Shown in pieces: positions 18,697 to 27,226 of a stretch of DNA of 63,604 nt. The stretch spans positions 1 to 63,604 of the forward strand of contig JAFTOI010000018.1 in assembly GCA_017463865.1 (NCBI GenBank), given 5' to 3'. The stretch is from Clostridia bacterium (GTDB taxonomy: Bacteria; Bacillota; Clostridia; Oscillospirales; CAG-272). A program made the translations under genes and the position numbers. Below the pieces are notes generated by a model. That model saw only the letters and a list, made by a program, of their open reading frames with translations, had not been told where the DNA came from and did no database searches. Position 1 is the stretch's first letter, and the number at the start of each line of letters is the position of its first letter.

Positions 18697-20487
18697 ATGT
18701 TTATCAGCGACAGCATCAAATATATCGGCGTCAACGACCGCCGGGTCGACCTGTTTGAGGGTCAGTATGTCGTGCCGAACGGCATTTCCTACAACTCCTA
18801 TGCCATTCTCGACGACAAGATCGCCATCATGGACACCGTCGACGCCGGCTTCACCCACGAGTGGCTGGACAATCTCCAGAACGCGCTGGGCGATCGGCGG
18901 CCCGACTATCTGATCGTCCAGCACATGGAGCCCGACCACGCGGCCAACATCCACAATTTTGCCCGCACCTACCCCGAAGCAAAGATCGTCGCATCGGCCA
19001 AGGCTTTCGCCATGATGAAGAACTTCTTCGGCACCGATTATCCCGACCGTCAGGTCGTGGTCGGCGAGGGGGATACGCTGTCGCTGGGCGCGCATCAGCT
19101 GACCTTCGTCACCGCGCCGATGGTACACTGGCCCGAGGTCATCGTGACCTACGACAGCACCGACAAGGTGCTCTTCTCGGCCGACGGCTTCGGCAAGTTC
19201 GGCACGCCCGACACCGACGAGCCCTGGGCTGACGAGGCCCGCCGCTATTTCATCGGCATCGTCGGCAAGTACGGCGCGCAGGTACAGGCGCTGCTCAAGA
19301 AGGCAACAGGGCTGGATATCCAGACCATCTGCCCCCTGCACGGCCCGGTGCTGAACGAGAACCTCGGCTACTACCTGAATCTGTACAACACCTGGTCGAG
19401 CTACCAGCCCGAGGAGGAAGGCATCGTTATCGCCTACACCTCGGTCTACGGCAACACCAAGAAGGCCGTCCAGCTGCTGGCCGACCGTCTGACGGCGAAC
19501 GGCTGCCCGAAGGTGGTCGTCTATGATCTCGCCCGCTGCGACATGGCGGCCGCGGTCGGCGACGCCTTCCGCTACAGCAAGCTGGTGCTGGCCACCACCA
19601 CCTACAATGCCGAGATCTTCCCCCACATGCGCGACTTCATCGCGCACCTGACCGAGCGCAATTACCAGAACCGCACCGTTGCCCTCATCGAGAACGGCAG
19701 CTGGGCGCCGATGGCGGCCAAGGTCATGCGCGGCCTGCTGGAGAAGAGCAAGAACCTGACCTTCACCGACACCACCGTGCGCATCCTCTCGGCCCTGAAT
19801 GAGGAGAGCGGCGCGCAGCTGAACGCCCTCTGCGACGAGCTTTGCCGCGAGTACCTCGCGCAGCGCGACGAAACGGCCAACAAGAACGATCTGACCGCCC
19901 TCTTCAACATCGGCTACGGCCTGTATGTCGTCACCTCGAACGACGGCCGAAAGGACAACGGTCTGATTGTCAACACCGTCACGCAGGTGACCAACACCCC
20001 CAACCGCCTGGCCGTGACCATCAACAAGGCCAACTATTCGCACCACGTCATCAAGCAGACCGGCAAGATGAACATCAACTGCCTGACCGAGGACGCACCC
20101 TTCGCGGCCTTTGAGAAGTTCGGCTTCCAGAGCGGCCGGAATGTGGATAAGTTCGCCGGGTGCGAGCCGCTTCGCTCGGACAATGGGCTGGTCTTCCTGC
20201 CGCGGCACATCAACTCCTTCATGTCGCTGAAGGTCGAGCAGTACATCGACCTCGACACCCACGGCATGTTTATCTGCTCGGTCACCGAGGCGCGGGTGCT
20301 CTCCGACCGCCCGACCATGACCTACACCTACTACCAGAATCATGTCAAGCCGAAGCCGGCGACCGACGGCAAGAAGGGCTTCGTCTGCAAGGTCTGCGGC
20401 TATGTGTACGAGGGCGAGACCCTGGCCGAGGATTTTGTCTGCCCGCTCTGCAAGCACGGCGCGGCTGACTTTGAGGAGATCAAGTAA
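18697..20487 (+). CDS. multidomain flavodiiron protein (FprA-type) with flavin reductase and rubredoxin domains
   Basis: 596 residues. Reduces O2 to water or NO to N2O in known homologues. Domain order: metallo-beta-lactamase diiron domain (1-245; ligand motif His76-x-Glu78-x-Asp80-His81), flavodoxin domain (about 250-390; YTSVYGNTKKA for FMN phosphate), flavin-reductase-like domain (about 395-540; TSNDGRKDNGLIVNTV), rubredoxin (about 546-596; CKVCGY and CPLCKHG). Electrons could pass from NAD(P)H or a partner to flavin reductase or rubredoxin and on to the FMN and diiron site in one chain. AGAGGAG precedes the ATG. Divergent from a Crp/Fnr regulator. Confidence 0.93.
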   Translation: MFISDSIKYIGVNDRRVDLFEGQYVVPNGISYNSYAILDDKIAIMDTVDAGFTHEWLDNLQNALGDRRPDYLIVQHMEPDHAANIHNFARTYPEAKIVASAKAFAMMKNFFGTDYPDRQVVVGEGDTLSLGAHQLTFVTAPMVHWPEVIVTYDSTDKVLFSADGFGKFGTPDTDEPWADEARRYFIGIVGKYGAQVQALLKKATGLDIQTICPLHGPVLNENLGYYLNLYNTWSSYQPEEEGIVIAYTSVYGNTKKAVQLLADRLTANGCPKVVVYDLARCDMAAAVGDAFRYSKLVLATTTYNAEIFPHMRDFIAHLTERNYQNRTVALIENGSWAPMAAKVMRGLLEKSKNLTFTDTTVRILSALNEESGAQLNALCDELCREYLAQRDETANKNDLTALFNIGYGLYVVTSNDGRKDNGLIVNTVTQVTNTPNRLAVTINKANYSHHVIKQTGKMNINCLTEDAPFAAFEKFGFQSGRNVDKFAGCEPLRSDNGLVFLPRHINSFMSLKVEQYIDLDTHGMFICSVTEARVLSDRPTMTYTYYQNHVKPKPATDGKKGFVCKVCGYVYEGETLAEDFVCPLCKHGAADFEEIK

Positions 20488-20493
20488 AATAAA

Positions 20494-20523
20494 TCCGCCT
20501 CCGAGCACATGATCGGAGGCGGA
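20494..20523 (+). terminator. intrinsic terminator after the flavodiiron gene
   Basis: Perfect 11-base stem TCCGCCTCCGA / TCGGAGGCGGA, then ACTGTTTTATTT. Confidence 0.8.
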
Positions 20524-20536
20524 ACTGTTTTATTTA

Positions 20537-20660
20537 AGCCTTCCTCCCCGAGGGAGGCGGCGGCACAGCCGTCGGAGGGAGTTTCCGCCAACCAAACGAC
20601 TGCGGCGGACTCCCTCAGTCACGGCAGAGCTGTGCCAGCTCCCTCGCAGAGGGAGCTTTT
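20537..20660. repeat. palindromic repeat family C, copy 1 (double unit)
   Basis: First half: CTTCCTCCCCGAGGGAGG, GGCACAGCC, GTCGGAGGGAGT. Second half: ACTCCCTCAGTCACGGC, GCTGTGCC, AGCTCCCTCGCAGAGGGAGCT. The halves are inverted relative to each other. A single unit of the same type is at 63154-63205. It fills the gap between the two convergent transcripts and ends in a T-run. Confidence 0.8.
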
Positions 20661-22112
20661 TTACTTCAGCATCGACACCGCGCTGGTGATGGTCTTCTCC
20701 ATCGCCTCGCGGCCGTACTTGTCGACCTCGGCCTTGTTCTTCTCGCCGTGGGTCAGGCAGCCGGCGCCGCCGATGCAGCCGCCGATGCACGCCATGCCCT
20801 CGATGAAGTTGGCGTCGAGAACGTTTTTGCTCTTCTTCAGCAGCGCCACGCGGCAGGCCTCGATGCCGTCGCAGGGCAGTGCCTTGAGGTCGAACTCGAT
20901 GTTTTGCTCCTTCAGACCCTGAACGACCGCGTCAGACAGGCCGCCCGAACGGGCGAAGATACGGCCGAAGTAGGAGGCGTTGTCGAGCACGTCCTCTTCC
21001 AGCGTCGTGATGTCGATATCGCGGCTGTCAAAGAGAGCCTGCAGCTCCTCGAAGGTCAGGACGGCGTCGACATACGGCTTCACCGTATCCAGCTGGGCCT
21101 CAGCCTTCTTGGCCGTGCAGGGGCCGATGAAGACGACCTTGGCGTCCTTGTGCGTCTCCTTGATGTACTTGGCCAGCGTTGCCATGGGCGAGAGGTTGTG
21201 CGAAACGTAGGGCAGCAGGTCGGGGAAGGCCGACTTGATGTAGGCCACGAATGCGGGGCAGCAGGAGCTGGTCAGGAAGCCTTTTTCGGCCAGCTCGCGC
21301 GACTCGGCCTGGGCGACCATGTCGGCGCCCAGTGCGGCCTCAATGACGGTGTAGAAGCCCAGCTCCTTGAGGCCGGAGATGACCTGGCCCAGCTTGGCGT
21401 AGGTGAACTGGCTCGAGATGGAGGGAGCAACCATGGCGTAGACCTTATACTTACTGTTCTTCTCGCTTCCCTTGATCAGGTCGATGACGCTGAGGATGTA
21501 GGACTTGTCGGTGATGGCGCCGAAGGGGCACTGGTAGACGCATGCACCGCAGGAGATGCATTTCTCGTCGTCGATGGACGCGGCCTTGTTCTCGTTCATC
21601 GAGATGGCCTTGACCTTGCAGGCGTTCTGGCAGGGGCGCTTGCGGCTGACGATGGCGGTGTAGGGGCAGACCTTGGCGCAGGCGCCGCACTCGATGCACT
21701 TGGACTTGTCAATGTGCGCCACATGGTTCTGGTCAAAGGTAATCGCGCCCCGCTTGCAGACGTCCTCGCAGCGGTGAGCCAGACAGCCGCGGCAGGCGTT
21801 GGTCACCTCATAACCGCCGACGGGGCACTCATCGCAGGCGATGTCGATGACCTGAATAACATTGGACTTATCGGAATCGCCGCCCATGGCCAGCTTGACG
21901 CGCTCGCCTAAGATCGCGCGCTCCTTGTATACGCAGCAGCGCATGGTCGGCTCGTTGCCCGGAACGATGATCTTGGGCACGTCAAGGACATGCTCGAGCA
22001 GGTTGTCCTGCCAGGCCAGCCGGGCCACCTCGCGCAGGACCTTGTATTTCAGGTGCTGCACCTTTGTATCAAACTTACGTACTTTTGTGTTTTGTGCTTT
22101 GGTATTCTCCAC
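20661..22112 (-). CDS. [FeFe]-hydrogenase, group B-like, with N-terminal ferredoxin domains
   Basis: 483 residues. N-terminal half (about 75-215) carries many Cys in 4Fe-4S motifs, including CDEC, CRGC, CIECGACAKVC and CISCGACVYQC. The C-terminal H domain has the four H-cluster ligands: Cys in TSSCCPAF near 288, GPCTAKK near 331, and two in GMACIGGCIGG near 446-450. TSSCCPAF and the absence of the group-A TSCCPGW form suggest group B, whose in vivo direction is not settled. The start is GTG with AAGGAGG 8 bases upstream. Last gene of the sensory cluster, 13 bases after the phosphatase. Confidence 0.85.
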   Translation of the reverse strand: MENTKAQNTKVRKFDTKVQHLKYKVLREVARLAWQDNLLEHVLDVPKIIVPGNEPTMRCCVYKERAILGERVKLAMGGDSDKSNVIQVIDIACDECPVGGYEVTNACRGCLAHRCEDVCKRGAITFDQNHVAHIDKSKCIECGACAKVCPYTAIVSRKRPCQNACKVKAISMNENKAASIDDEKCISCGACVYQCPFGAITDKSYILSVIDLIKGSEKNSKYKVYAMVAPSISSQFTYAKLGQVISGLKELGFYTVIEAALGADMVAQAESRELAEKGFLTSSCCPAFVAYIKSAFPDLLPYVSHNLSPMATLAKYIKETHKDAKVVFIGPCTAKKAEAQLDTVKPYVDAVLTFEELQALFDSRDIDITTLEEDVLDNASYFGRIFARSGGLSDAVVQGLKEQNIEFDLKALPCDGIEACRVALLKKSKNVLDANFIEGMACIGGCIGGAGCLTHGEKNKAEVDKYGREAMEKTITSAVSMLK

Positions 22113-22125
22113 TTCAGCGTCCTCC

Positions 22126-23298
22126 TTAGAAATAGCTTACCTTAATGCGCTTACCCATCAGCTTCAGGCATTTGGAAAGCTCCTCAACCAGGTTCATTTT
22201 GATATTGAAATTGATCGGCAGATCGGGGTTCTGATGCGCGGGGTTGACCGCTCTGCCTACATAGAAATTGATGTCTGTCGCTTCTTCAAAGAGCAGCTGG
22301 CAGATCAGCGAAGCGCCGTCGCGCTTGAAGTTCCACTGCTCATACAGCTCGTTTTGGTCAATGTAGTCCCGGGCATATTCCAGCACCCGGTTGACCGTGA
22401 TGACGCCCTCGGTGACCAGATCGACGCCCTCCAGTTCGGCGATGGGCGGCACGTCGGAGCGCTCGAAATTCAGGCTGGCCCGCAGGGGCTTGCCGAGATA
22501 TTTGGCGGCGATGGACGAGGTCGTGCCGCCGCAGATGATGTGCTTGCCCTCCTTGGAGAAAAAGAGCGCCATCATGCGGTTGCAGTCGTCGCGGTTGGAG
22601 GGGGGGCCGAAGAGGATGTTCATCGGCTCGCGCCGCCGGATCTTCACCACGCAGGCCGTGGTGTCGTCGCCCGGCTTGTTGCCGTAGAGGCGGTCGCACT
22701 CATCCACGAGGATGGTCGAGAGGTTTTTGGCCGTGAAGCCGCCGGGGGCCAGATCTTCCATATAGTGAATGATCTCCTCGCGCTTCCAGCCGAAGTTGAA
22801 GAAGCCGCCGATGCCCGCGTGGGAGCAGCCGTCGCTCATGGCGATGAAGATATCGTTCTCCTGCAGCTTCAGCGTGGTACTGATGATCTTTTTGCCGTCG
22901 ATGTTCATCTCGGTGCGCGGGTACTCATAGTTCACGCCGTCGCGCAGTACGATGACCTGCGGGTTGTCGTACTGGATGATGGTGGCCGTCTCGTTATCCA
23001 GCAGGTGGATGATGGTGAAGGTCGAATAGGCCACGCCCCGCACCGAGCAGACGGGGAGGGTCGCGGCGATGGTCGACACGCACTCCTCGATGGGCAGGCC
23101 GGCGGCCATCATGGTGGAGATGATCTTGGAGGTCAGCGTGGACAGGATGCTTGCCTTGACCCCGCTGCCCAGACCGTCGGCCAGAACGATGACGGTGGAG
23201 TTTTCGCTGTCCTCGATGATATCCACATGGTCGCCGCACAGCTCCTCGCCGTAGTGATTGATGCTTTTATAGCCGATATCGGCGCACAGATCATTCAT
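22126..23298 (-). CDS. SpoIIE-type PP2C serine/threonine phosphatase
   Basis: 390 residues. Residues 1-225 are the phosphatase domain: DHVDII near 25, VLADGLGSGVKAS near 40-52, the SDGCSHAG segment near 158-166 and GDDTTACVVKI near 213-223, giving the metal-binding Asp residues. The rest (about 230-390) is an extra domain with an ICGGTTSSIAAKYLGK segment of unknown role. The ATG at 23298 is preferred over the TTG two codons earlier, since AAGGAG lies 10 bases before the ATG. It overlaps the sensory hydrogenase gene by 8 bases, so the two are coupled. It would remove phosphate from Ser/Thr of a target; no kinase lies in the cluster. Confidence 0.88.
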   Translation of the reverse strand: MNDLCADIGYKSINHYGEELCGDHVDIIEDSENSTVIVLADGLGSGVKASILSTLTSKIISTMMAAGLPIEECVSTIAATLPVCSVRGVAYSTFTIIHLLDNETATIIQYDNPQVIVLRDGVNYEYPRTEMNIDGKKIISTTLKLQENDIFIAMSDGCSHAGIGGFFNFGWKREEIIHYMEDLAPGGFTAKNLSTILVDECDRLYGNKPGDDTTACVVKIRRREPMNILFGPPSNRDDCNRMMALFFSKEGKHIICGGTTSSIAAKYLGKPLRASLNFERSDVPPIAELEGVDLVTEGVITVNRVLEYARDYIDQNELYEQWNFKRDGASLICQLLFEEATDINFYVGRAVNPAHQNPDLPINFNIKMNLVEELSKCLKLMGKRIKVSYF

Positions 23299-24976
23299 TC
23301 GCAATCGACTCCTTCAGCTTGGTCAGGGCGATCTTGGTCTCGGCGGCTGTCTCGCCGAGCAGGGAGGCGATCTCCTGCACGATGCGCATCTGTTTGTCGA
23401 CCACGCGGTCGGCGACCTCGATGGTCTGGCGGCTGATGCTCTCCTTCTTTTCCTTCTCGGTCTCCTCGTCGGACACGTCGCGCATGATACCGATCAGCAG
23501 GTGGGAATCGCGATCATAGACGATGGTCTGCTCAACATAGCGCTTGTACTCGGCGAGGTAGACGCGCTGGTCGCGCACGCCCTTGCCGCTCTGCAGGACG
23601 TTGACGAAGACGGTGGGATCGAGGATGCGAATGACCGGCTCGCCGAGGACATCCGAGGATGTGCGGATGTTCATGATCTTCTTGGCCGCGGCGTTGATCT
23701 GCTGCACCTCGAGATTTTCGTTAAGGACGATCAGGCCGTTGGGGGTGTTCTTGACGATGGTATCCGAGAAGCTCTCGGCCTTGTCCTTGAGGAAGGGCAG
23801 GCACATCGAGATCTCGGCCTTGCCCTGGCAGATGGCAATGGCCTTCTCACGGCAGGAGTTATAGCCGCAGGTGCCGCAGTTGAGCTCATCCGCAGGCTTG
23901 AACTTGCCCATCTGGCGCAGGACAGCTGCGATCTCGGTCTCAGACGGCGGGGCGAGCTTATGCTCGATGTAGGTGAACTGCTTCTTCAGCTCGACCGGGC
24001 GGGGCTGGTGGACGTCGAAGTCCTTCGGGCCGGCAAAGCTGGCCACGGCCATGTAGTCCTGGACCGGCGAGCGGTGGTTCTTCTCCATGACGGGGCCGCC
24101 GATGCAGCTGCCGACGCAGGACGACATTTCGATGAAGCACTTGTGGATCTTGCCGCTCTCGATGTCCTTGAGGGCGGACATGCAGTTTTCGACCCCGTCG
24201 AGGGCCAGGTAGGTGTACCCGGGCGCATCCTGCGCCATGGTCTTGAGCACGCCGCCGGTGGTCGGGAAAAAGCGAGCGCGGCTGTTCTCGTCGGCGTCCA
24301 GCTCCTGCTCGAGCTCGATCTGCTCTTTTTTGAGCCATTCGGTCAGCTCGTCGAAGGTCAGGACGGCGTCCACGATGCCGCTGTAGTGCTCGGCCTCGTC
24401 CTTTTTGGCGACGCAGGGGCCGATGAAGACGGTCTTGGCGTTGGGATAGCGCTTCTTGATGTCGCCGCAGTGCGCCTGCATCGGCGAGACGACATCGGCC
24501 AGATACTCCAGCGCCACGGGGAAGTATTTCTGAATGAGCAGGTTAATGGAGTGGCAGCAGGACGAGATAATGATGTCCCGGTCGTCCTCCTTCAGCATGC
24601 GCTCGTATTCGGTTTTGACGATGGTCGCACCCTGCGCGGTCTCCTCGACGTCAAAGAAGCCGAGCTTCTTGAGCGCGCGCCGCATGGCGCCGATGCCCAC
24701 ACCGTCATAATTCGCGATAAACGAGGGGGCGAGGCTGACGATGACGGGGTCGCCGCTCTGCAGGAAGACCTTGACCTTTTCGGTCTCGTCGACGACCTCC
24801 TTGGCATTCTGCGGGCAGACAACAAAGCAATGGCCGCACAGAATACATTCGTTGCCGATGATGTGGGCCTGGTTGCCGGAGAAACGGATCGACTTGACCG
24901 GACAGTAACGGATGCACTTGTAGCAGTTTTTACAGTTGGATTTTTTGAGTGTCAGGCAGTTCGGCATCGTTGTCAC
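23291..24976 (-). CDS. PAS-domain sensory [FeFe]-hydrogenase (HydS-like, group C)
   Basis: 561 residues. Two 4Fe-4S motifs at the N-terminus (CKNCYKCIRYC and CILCGHCFVVC, residues 14-60), then an H domain with ISSCCHSIN near 141, GPCVAKK near 186 and EMSSCVGSCIGG near 285, then a CGTCGYNSC...C 4Fe-4S segment near 350-380, a PAS domain near 400-490 (TPNGLIVLNENLEVQQINAAA), and a helical tail. The group-A MACPGGC motif reads SSCVGSC, so the Met near the distal iron is Ser. Homologues are proposed to sense H2 or redox state rather than turn over H2 fast. Start GTG, overlapping the previous ferredoxin stop (GTGA). Confidence 0.88.
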   Translation of the reverse strand: MTTMPNCLTLKKSNCKNCYKCIRYCPVKSIRFSGNQAHIIGNECILCGHCFVVCPQNAKEVVDETEKVKVFLQSGDPVIVSLAPSFIANYDGVGIGAMRRALKKLGFFDVEETAQGATIVKTEYERMLKEDDRDIIISSCCHSINLLIQKYFPVALEYLADVVSPMQAHCGDIKKRYPNAKTVFIGPCVAKKDEAEHYSGIVDAVLTFDELTEWLKKEQIELEQELDADENSRARFFPTTGGVLKTMAQDAPGYTYLALDGVENCMSALKDIESGKIHKCFIEMSSCVGSCIGGPVMEKNHRSPVQDYMAVASFAGPKDFDVHQPRPVELKKQFTYIEHKLAPPSETEIAAVLRQMGKFKPADELNCGTCGYNSCREKAIAICQGKAEISMCLPFLKDKAESFSDTIVKNTPNGLIVLNENLEVQQINAAAKKIMNIRTSSDVLGEPVIRILDPTVFVNVLQSGKGVRDQRVYLAEYKRYVEQTIVYDRDSHLLIGIMRDVSDEETEKEKKESISRQTIEVADRVVDKQMRIVQEIASLLGETAAETKIALTKLKESIANE

Positions 24977-25233
24977 GACCTTTCCTGTTCAATGGGCTTT
25001 AAGATATGCTCCAGAAAAAATTCTCTGAAATTTTCGGGGGTAATCCCGACGTGGACGTCATCGTCCACCTGGACGGTGACGCCGACGCGGTTGCAGCTGC
25101 CGATGCAGAAGCTGCCGGCCAGGGTGACATCGTCCTGCAGGTGATATTCCTCAACTGCCTTCTGCAGGCGCTCGACGATCTCCGCCGAGCCCTTGAGATG
25201 GCATGAGCTTCCGACGCAGATCTGAACGATCAT
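24973..25233 (-). CDS. thioredoxin-like [2Fe-2S] ferredoxin (NuoE-like)
   Basis: 86 residues. Ligand pattern Cys6-x4-Cys11 (CVGSSC) and Cys43-x3-Cys47 (CIGSCN), as in the [2Fe-2S] domain of NuoE/HydC-type subunits. The separate small form is typical of operons with sensory or monomeric [FeFe]-hydrogenases. It likely carries electrons to the hydrogenase-like proteins downstream. Overlaps the sensory hydrogenase start by 4 bases; AAGG precedes the ATG. Confidence 0.87.
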   Translation of the reverse strand: MIVQICVGSSCHLKGSAEIVERLQKAVEEYHLQDDVTLAGSFCIGSCNRVGVTVQVDDDVHVGITPENFREFFLEHILKPIEQERS

Positions 25234-25237
25234 ACGC

Positions 25238-25477
25238 TCAGACCTTCGCGAGAACTTCGTTCTGGAAGAAGCTCTCCACCGTGTCGGGGGTGACCGAGTG
25301 GAAGCTGTCGTCCACCGTGACGCAGACGCCCTTCTGACATTCGCCCATGCAGAAAGTGCCGCCCAGATCGACCTTGTCGCCGAGATTGTTGGCAGCGATC
25401 AGCGCCTGCAGCTGCTCAACGACCTGACGGGAGCCCTTAATGTGGCAGGAGCTGCCAATACATACTGTGATTTTCAT
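25238..25477 (-). CDS. thioredoxin-like [2Fe-2S] ferredoxin (NuoE-like), paralogue
   Basis: 79 residues, clear paralogue of the next gene: CIGSSCHIKGS and FCMGECQKGVCVTV carry the four ligands. The ATG at 25477 has GAGG just upstream; a longer frame to 25558 has no ribosome site and starts in the promoter area. First gene of the five-gene minus-strand cluster; gap to the second ferredoxin is 4 bases. The two copies differ at the second motif (extra Cys in KGVCVTV), so they may have different partners. Confidence 0.87.
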   Translation of the reverse strand: MKITVCIGSSCHIKGSRQVVEQLQALIAANNLGDKVDLGGTFCMGECQKGVCVTVDDSFHSVTPDTVESFFQNEVLAKV

Positions 25478-25573
25478 CGTTTTCTTCCTCTCTATGTAAT
25501 ATCGAATATGGATGACCGGGGATAGCGGGGCAAACACGGAGCGGATGCTCCGCAGCATGTAATCTCAGCTTAT

Positions 25574-25602
25574 ATTCTACCACATTCCAAGACATATTTC
25601 AA
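25574..25602 (-). promoter_or_regulatory. promoter of the sensory hydrogenase cluster
   Basis: On the minus strand TTGAAA (25602-25597), 17-base spacer, TAGAAT (25579-25574). The start codon is about 97 bases downstream. TTGAAAT in the -35 box resembles a half of the palindrome at 18596. Confidence 0.75.
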
Positions 25603-25634
25603 GTCTTTTTTCGCATTGCGTGCTCACACAAAAA

Positions 25635-25660
25635 AACAAGACGGGAAAACCCGTCTTGTT
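25635..25660 (-). terminator. intrinsic terminator after alanine dehydrogenase
   Basis: Perfect 11-base stem AACAAGACGGG / CCCGTCTTGTT with 4-base loop, followed on the minus strand by a T-run (TTTTTGTG). Confidence 0.88.
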
Positions 25661-25677
25661 TGAGATACGGCTGAGGC

Positions 25678-26790
25678 TCAAAGTGCGTCGGAGAGCGTGG
25701 TGTAGCCGAGGCCAAGGCTGGCGGCGACGTTTTTGTTGGTGCACTTGCCGCGGCAGATGTTGACGCCGTCGGCCAGGCCCGCGTCCTTCGCGGCGGCGCC
25801 GGCGACACCGAGATCCGCCAGCATCAGGCCGTAGCGCAGGGTGGAGTTGGTCAGCGCCACGGTCGAGGTGTAGGGGACGGCGCCGGGCATGTTGCCGACG
25901 CAGTAGTGGACGATGCCCTCTTCGATGTAGATGGGCTCGTCGTGGGTGGTGACGTGGGAGGATTCGCAGCAGCCGCCCTGGTCGATGGCGATGTCGACGA
26001 TGACAGCGCCCTTCTTCATCAGGGGAAGATGCTCGCGGCGGACCAGCTTGGGGGTGGAGCCGCCGGGGATGAGAACCGAGCCGATGACGAGGTCAGCCTC
26101 GGCCAGTGCGCGGCGGATATTGGCCTCGGTGCTGTAGAGGGTGGTGACCGAAGCGCCGAAGATATCCTCGAGGTAGGCGAGGCGGTTGGCGTTGACGTCG
26201 AGCAGGGTGACCTGCGCGTCGATACCGACGGCCGCCTTGGCGGCGTAGGTGCCGGCGACACCGCCGCCGATGATGACGATCTTGCCGCGCTGGACACCGG
26301 GCACACCACCGAGCAGAATGCCGCGGCCGCCGAAGCCCTTCTCGAGGTACTTCGCGCCCTCCTGAACAGAGAGGCGGCCGGCGATCTGGCTCATGGGGCG
26401 CAGGCAGGGGAGGTTGCCCTGGCTGTCGGTGATGGTCTCATAGGCAATGGCGATGACGTTCTTTTCGATCAGCTTGGCGGCAAACTCGGGGTTTGCGGCA
26501 AGGTGGAGGTAGGTGTAAAGGATCTGCCCTTCGCGGAGGTAGTCGTACTCGCAGGGCTCCAGCTCCTTGACCTTGACGATCATTTCGGCGGCAGCGAAGA
26601 CCTCTTCGGGGGTATCGAGGAGGATGGCGCCGGCGGCGGCGTACTCCTCATCGGCGAAACCTGCGCCGATGCCGGCGCTCCGCTCAACATAGACGGTGTG
26701 GCCCTTGGCGGTGTAGGCGAGCACATTGTCGGGGGTCAGGCCGACGCGGTATTCGTGGTTTTTGAGTTCCTTGGTGGTTCCGATCTTCAT
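25678..26790 (-). CDS. ald: alanine dehydrogenase
   Basis: 370 residues. Interconverts L-alanine and pyruvate plus ammonia with NAD(H). The N-terminal PNTAlaDh motif is clear ([20 protein letters not shown]), His in TYLHLAAN near 95, the nucleotide motif [12 protein letters not shown] near 172-183 and Asp in DVNANR near 197-202. The conserved [12 protein letters not shown] segment is near 298-309. Its own promoter and terminator make it a single-gene unit. In a fermenter it can serve alanine catabolism or ammonia/NADH balance. Confidence 0.95.
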   Translation of the reverse strand: MKIGTTKELKNHEYRVGLTPDNVLAYTAKGHTVYVERSAGIGAGFADEEYAAAGAILLDTPEEVFAAAEMIVKVKELEPCEYDYLREGQILYTYLHLAANPEFAAKLIEKNVIAIAYETITDSQGNLPCLRPMSQIAGRLSVQEGAKYLEKGFGGRGILLGGVPGVQRGKIVIIGGGVAGTYAAKAAVGIDAQVTLLDVNANRLAYLEDIFGASVTTLYSTEANIRRALAEADLVIGSVLIPGGSTPKLVRREHLPLMKKGAVIVDIAIDQGGCCESSHVTTHDEPIYIEEGIVHYCVGNMPGAVPYTSTVALTNSTLRYGLMLADLGVAGAAAKDAGLADGVNICRGKCTNKNVAASLGLGYTTLSDAL

Positions 26791-26849
26791 ATATTCTCCA
26801 TTCCGCCGCGGCTGGCGCGGCTAAAAAACTTACGGTTGGAATAAAGTAA

Positions 26850-26878
26850 ATTCTACCACAAATCGGTACAGATGTCAA
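26850..26878 (-). promoter_or_regulatory. sigma-70 promoter of ald
   Basis: Minus strand TTGACA (26878-26873), 17-base spacer, TAGAAT (26855-26850). Confidence 0.85.
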
Positions 26879-26961
26879 GATAAAAAGGCAGGAAATGCAC
26901 GGCAGCAGCATTTACTTTAACAGAAACCAAACGAAACATTGGACAGCTGAACGGTTCACCG

Positions 26962-27034
26962 TGTCATCCTGAGCGAAGCGAAGGATCTTTTCCTCTATCA
27001 AAGATTCTTCGTCGCGTTGCTCCTCAGAATGACA
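26962..27034. repeat. palindromic repeat family B, copy 2
   Basis: TGTCATCCTGAGCGAAGCGAA at the left and CTCAGAATGACA at the right; almost identical to 16289-16360. Confidence 0.88.
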
Positions 27035-27193
27035 GGGCTGTTTCGTTTGTGCGCAAAAGTAAATGCCGTTGCCCCGACGGAAAATGTCATATTGGCTGCC
27101 CGGGCGCGCGGCATCGCAGCCGAAACGGGAACATCTTTACAATGTGTTTACATTTATTTCCGCCATTCTTAAGTTGAATTTAGGTTCCGCCGG

Positions 27194-27226
27194 TATAATA
27201 GACGCAATCCGGTGCGCATGCGCACC
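27194..27226 (+). promoter_or_regulatory. -10 box and 16-base palindrome upstream of the export operon
   Basis: TATAAT at 27194-27199 has only a poor -35 (TTGAAT lies 14 bases away). Directly downstream, about +5 to +20, is the perfect palindrome GGTGCGCATGCGCACC (27211-27226), in operator position. This suggests a regulated promoter; no regulator gene is adjacent. Confidence 0.5.

Noticed and set aside
18643-20508. A 621-codon open frame opposite the flavodiiron gene
   Set aside because: Antisense of a gene with clear domains; the product is a V/L/H/D-rich shadow without motifs.
20748-25144. Long plus-strand open frames opposite the hydrogenase cluster
   Set aside because: The minus-strand proteins carry recognisable Fe-S and phosphatase motifs, while the plus frames have none and lack ribosome sites.
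20661-25477. HydABC-type electron-bifurcating hydrogenase
   Set aside because: There is no NuoF-like flavoprotein subunit; the ferredoxins are stand-alone and the hydrogenases are group B/C-like.
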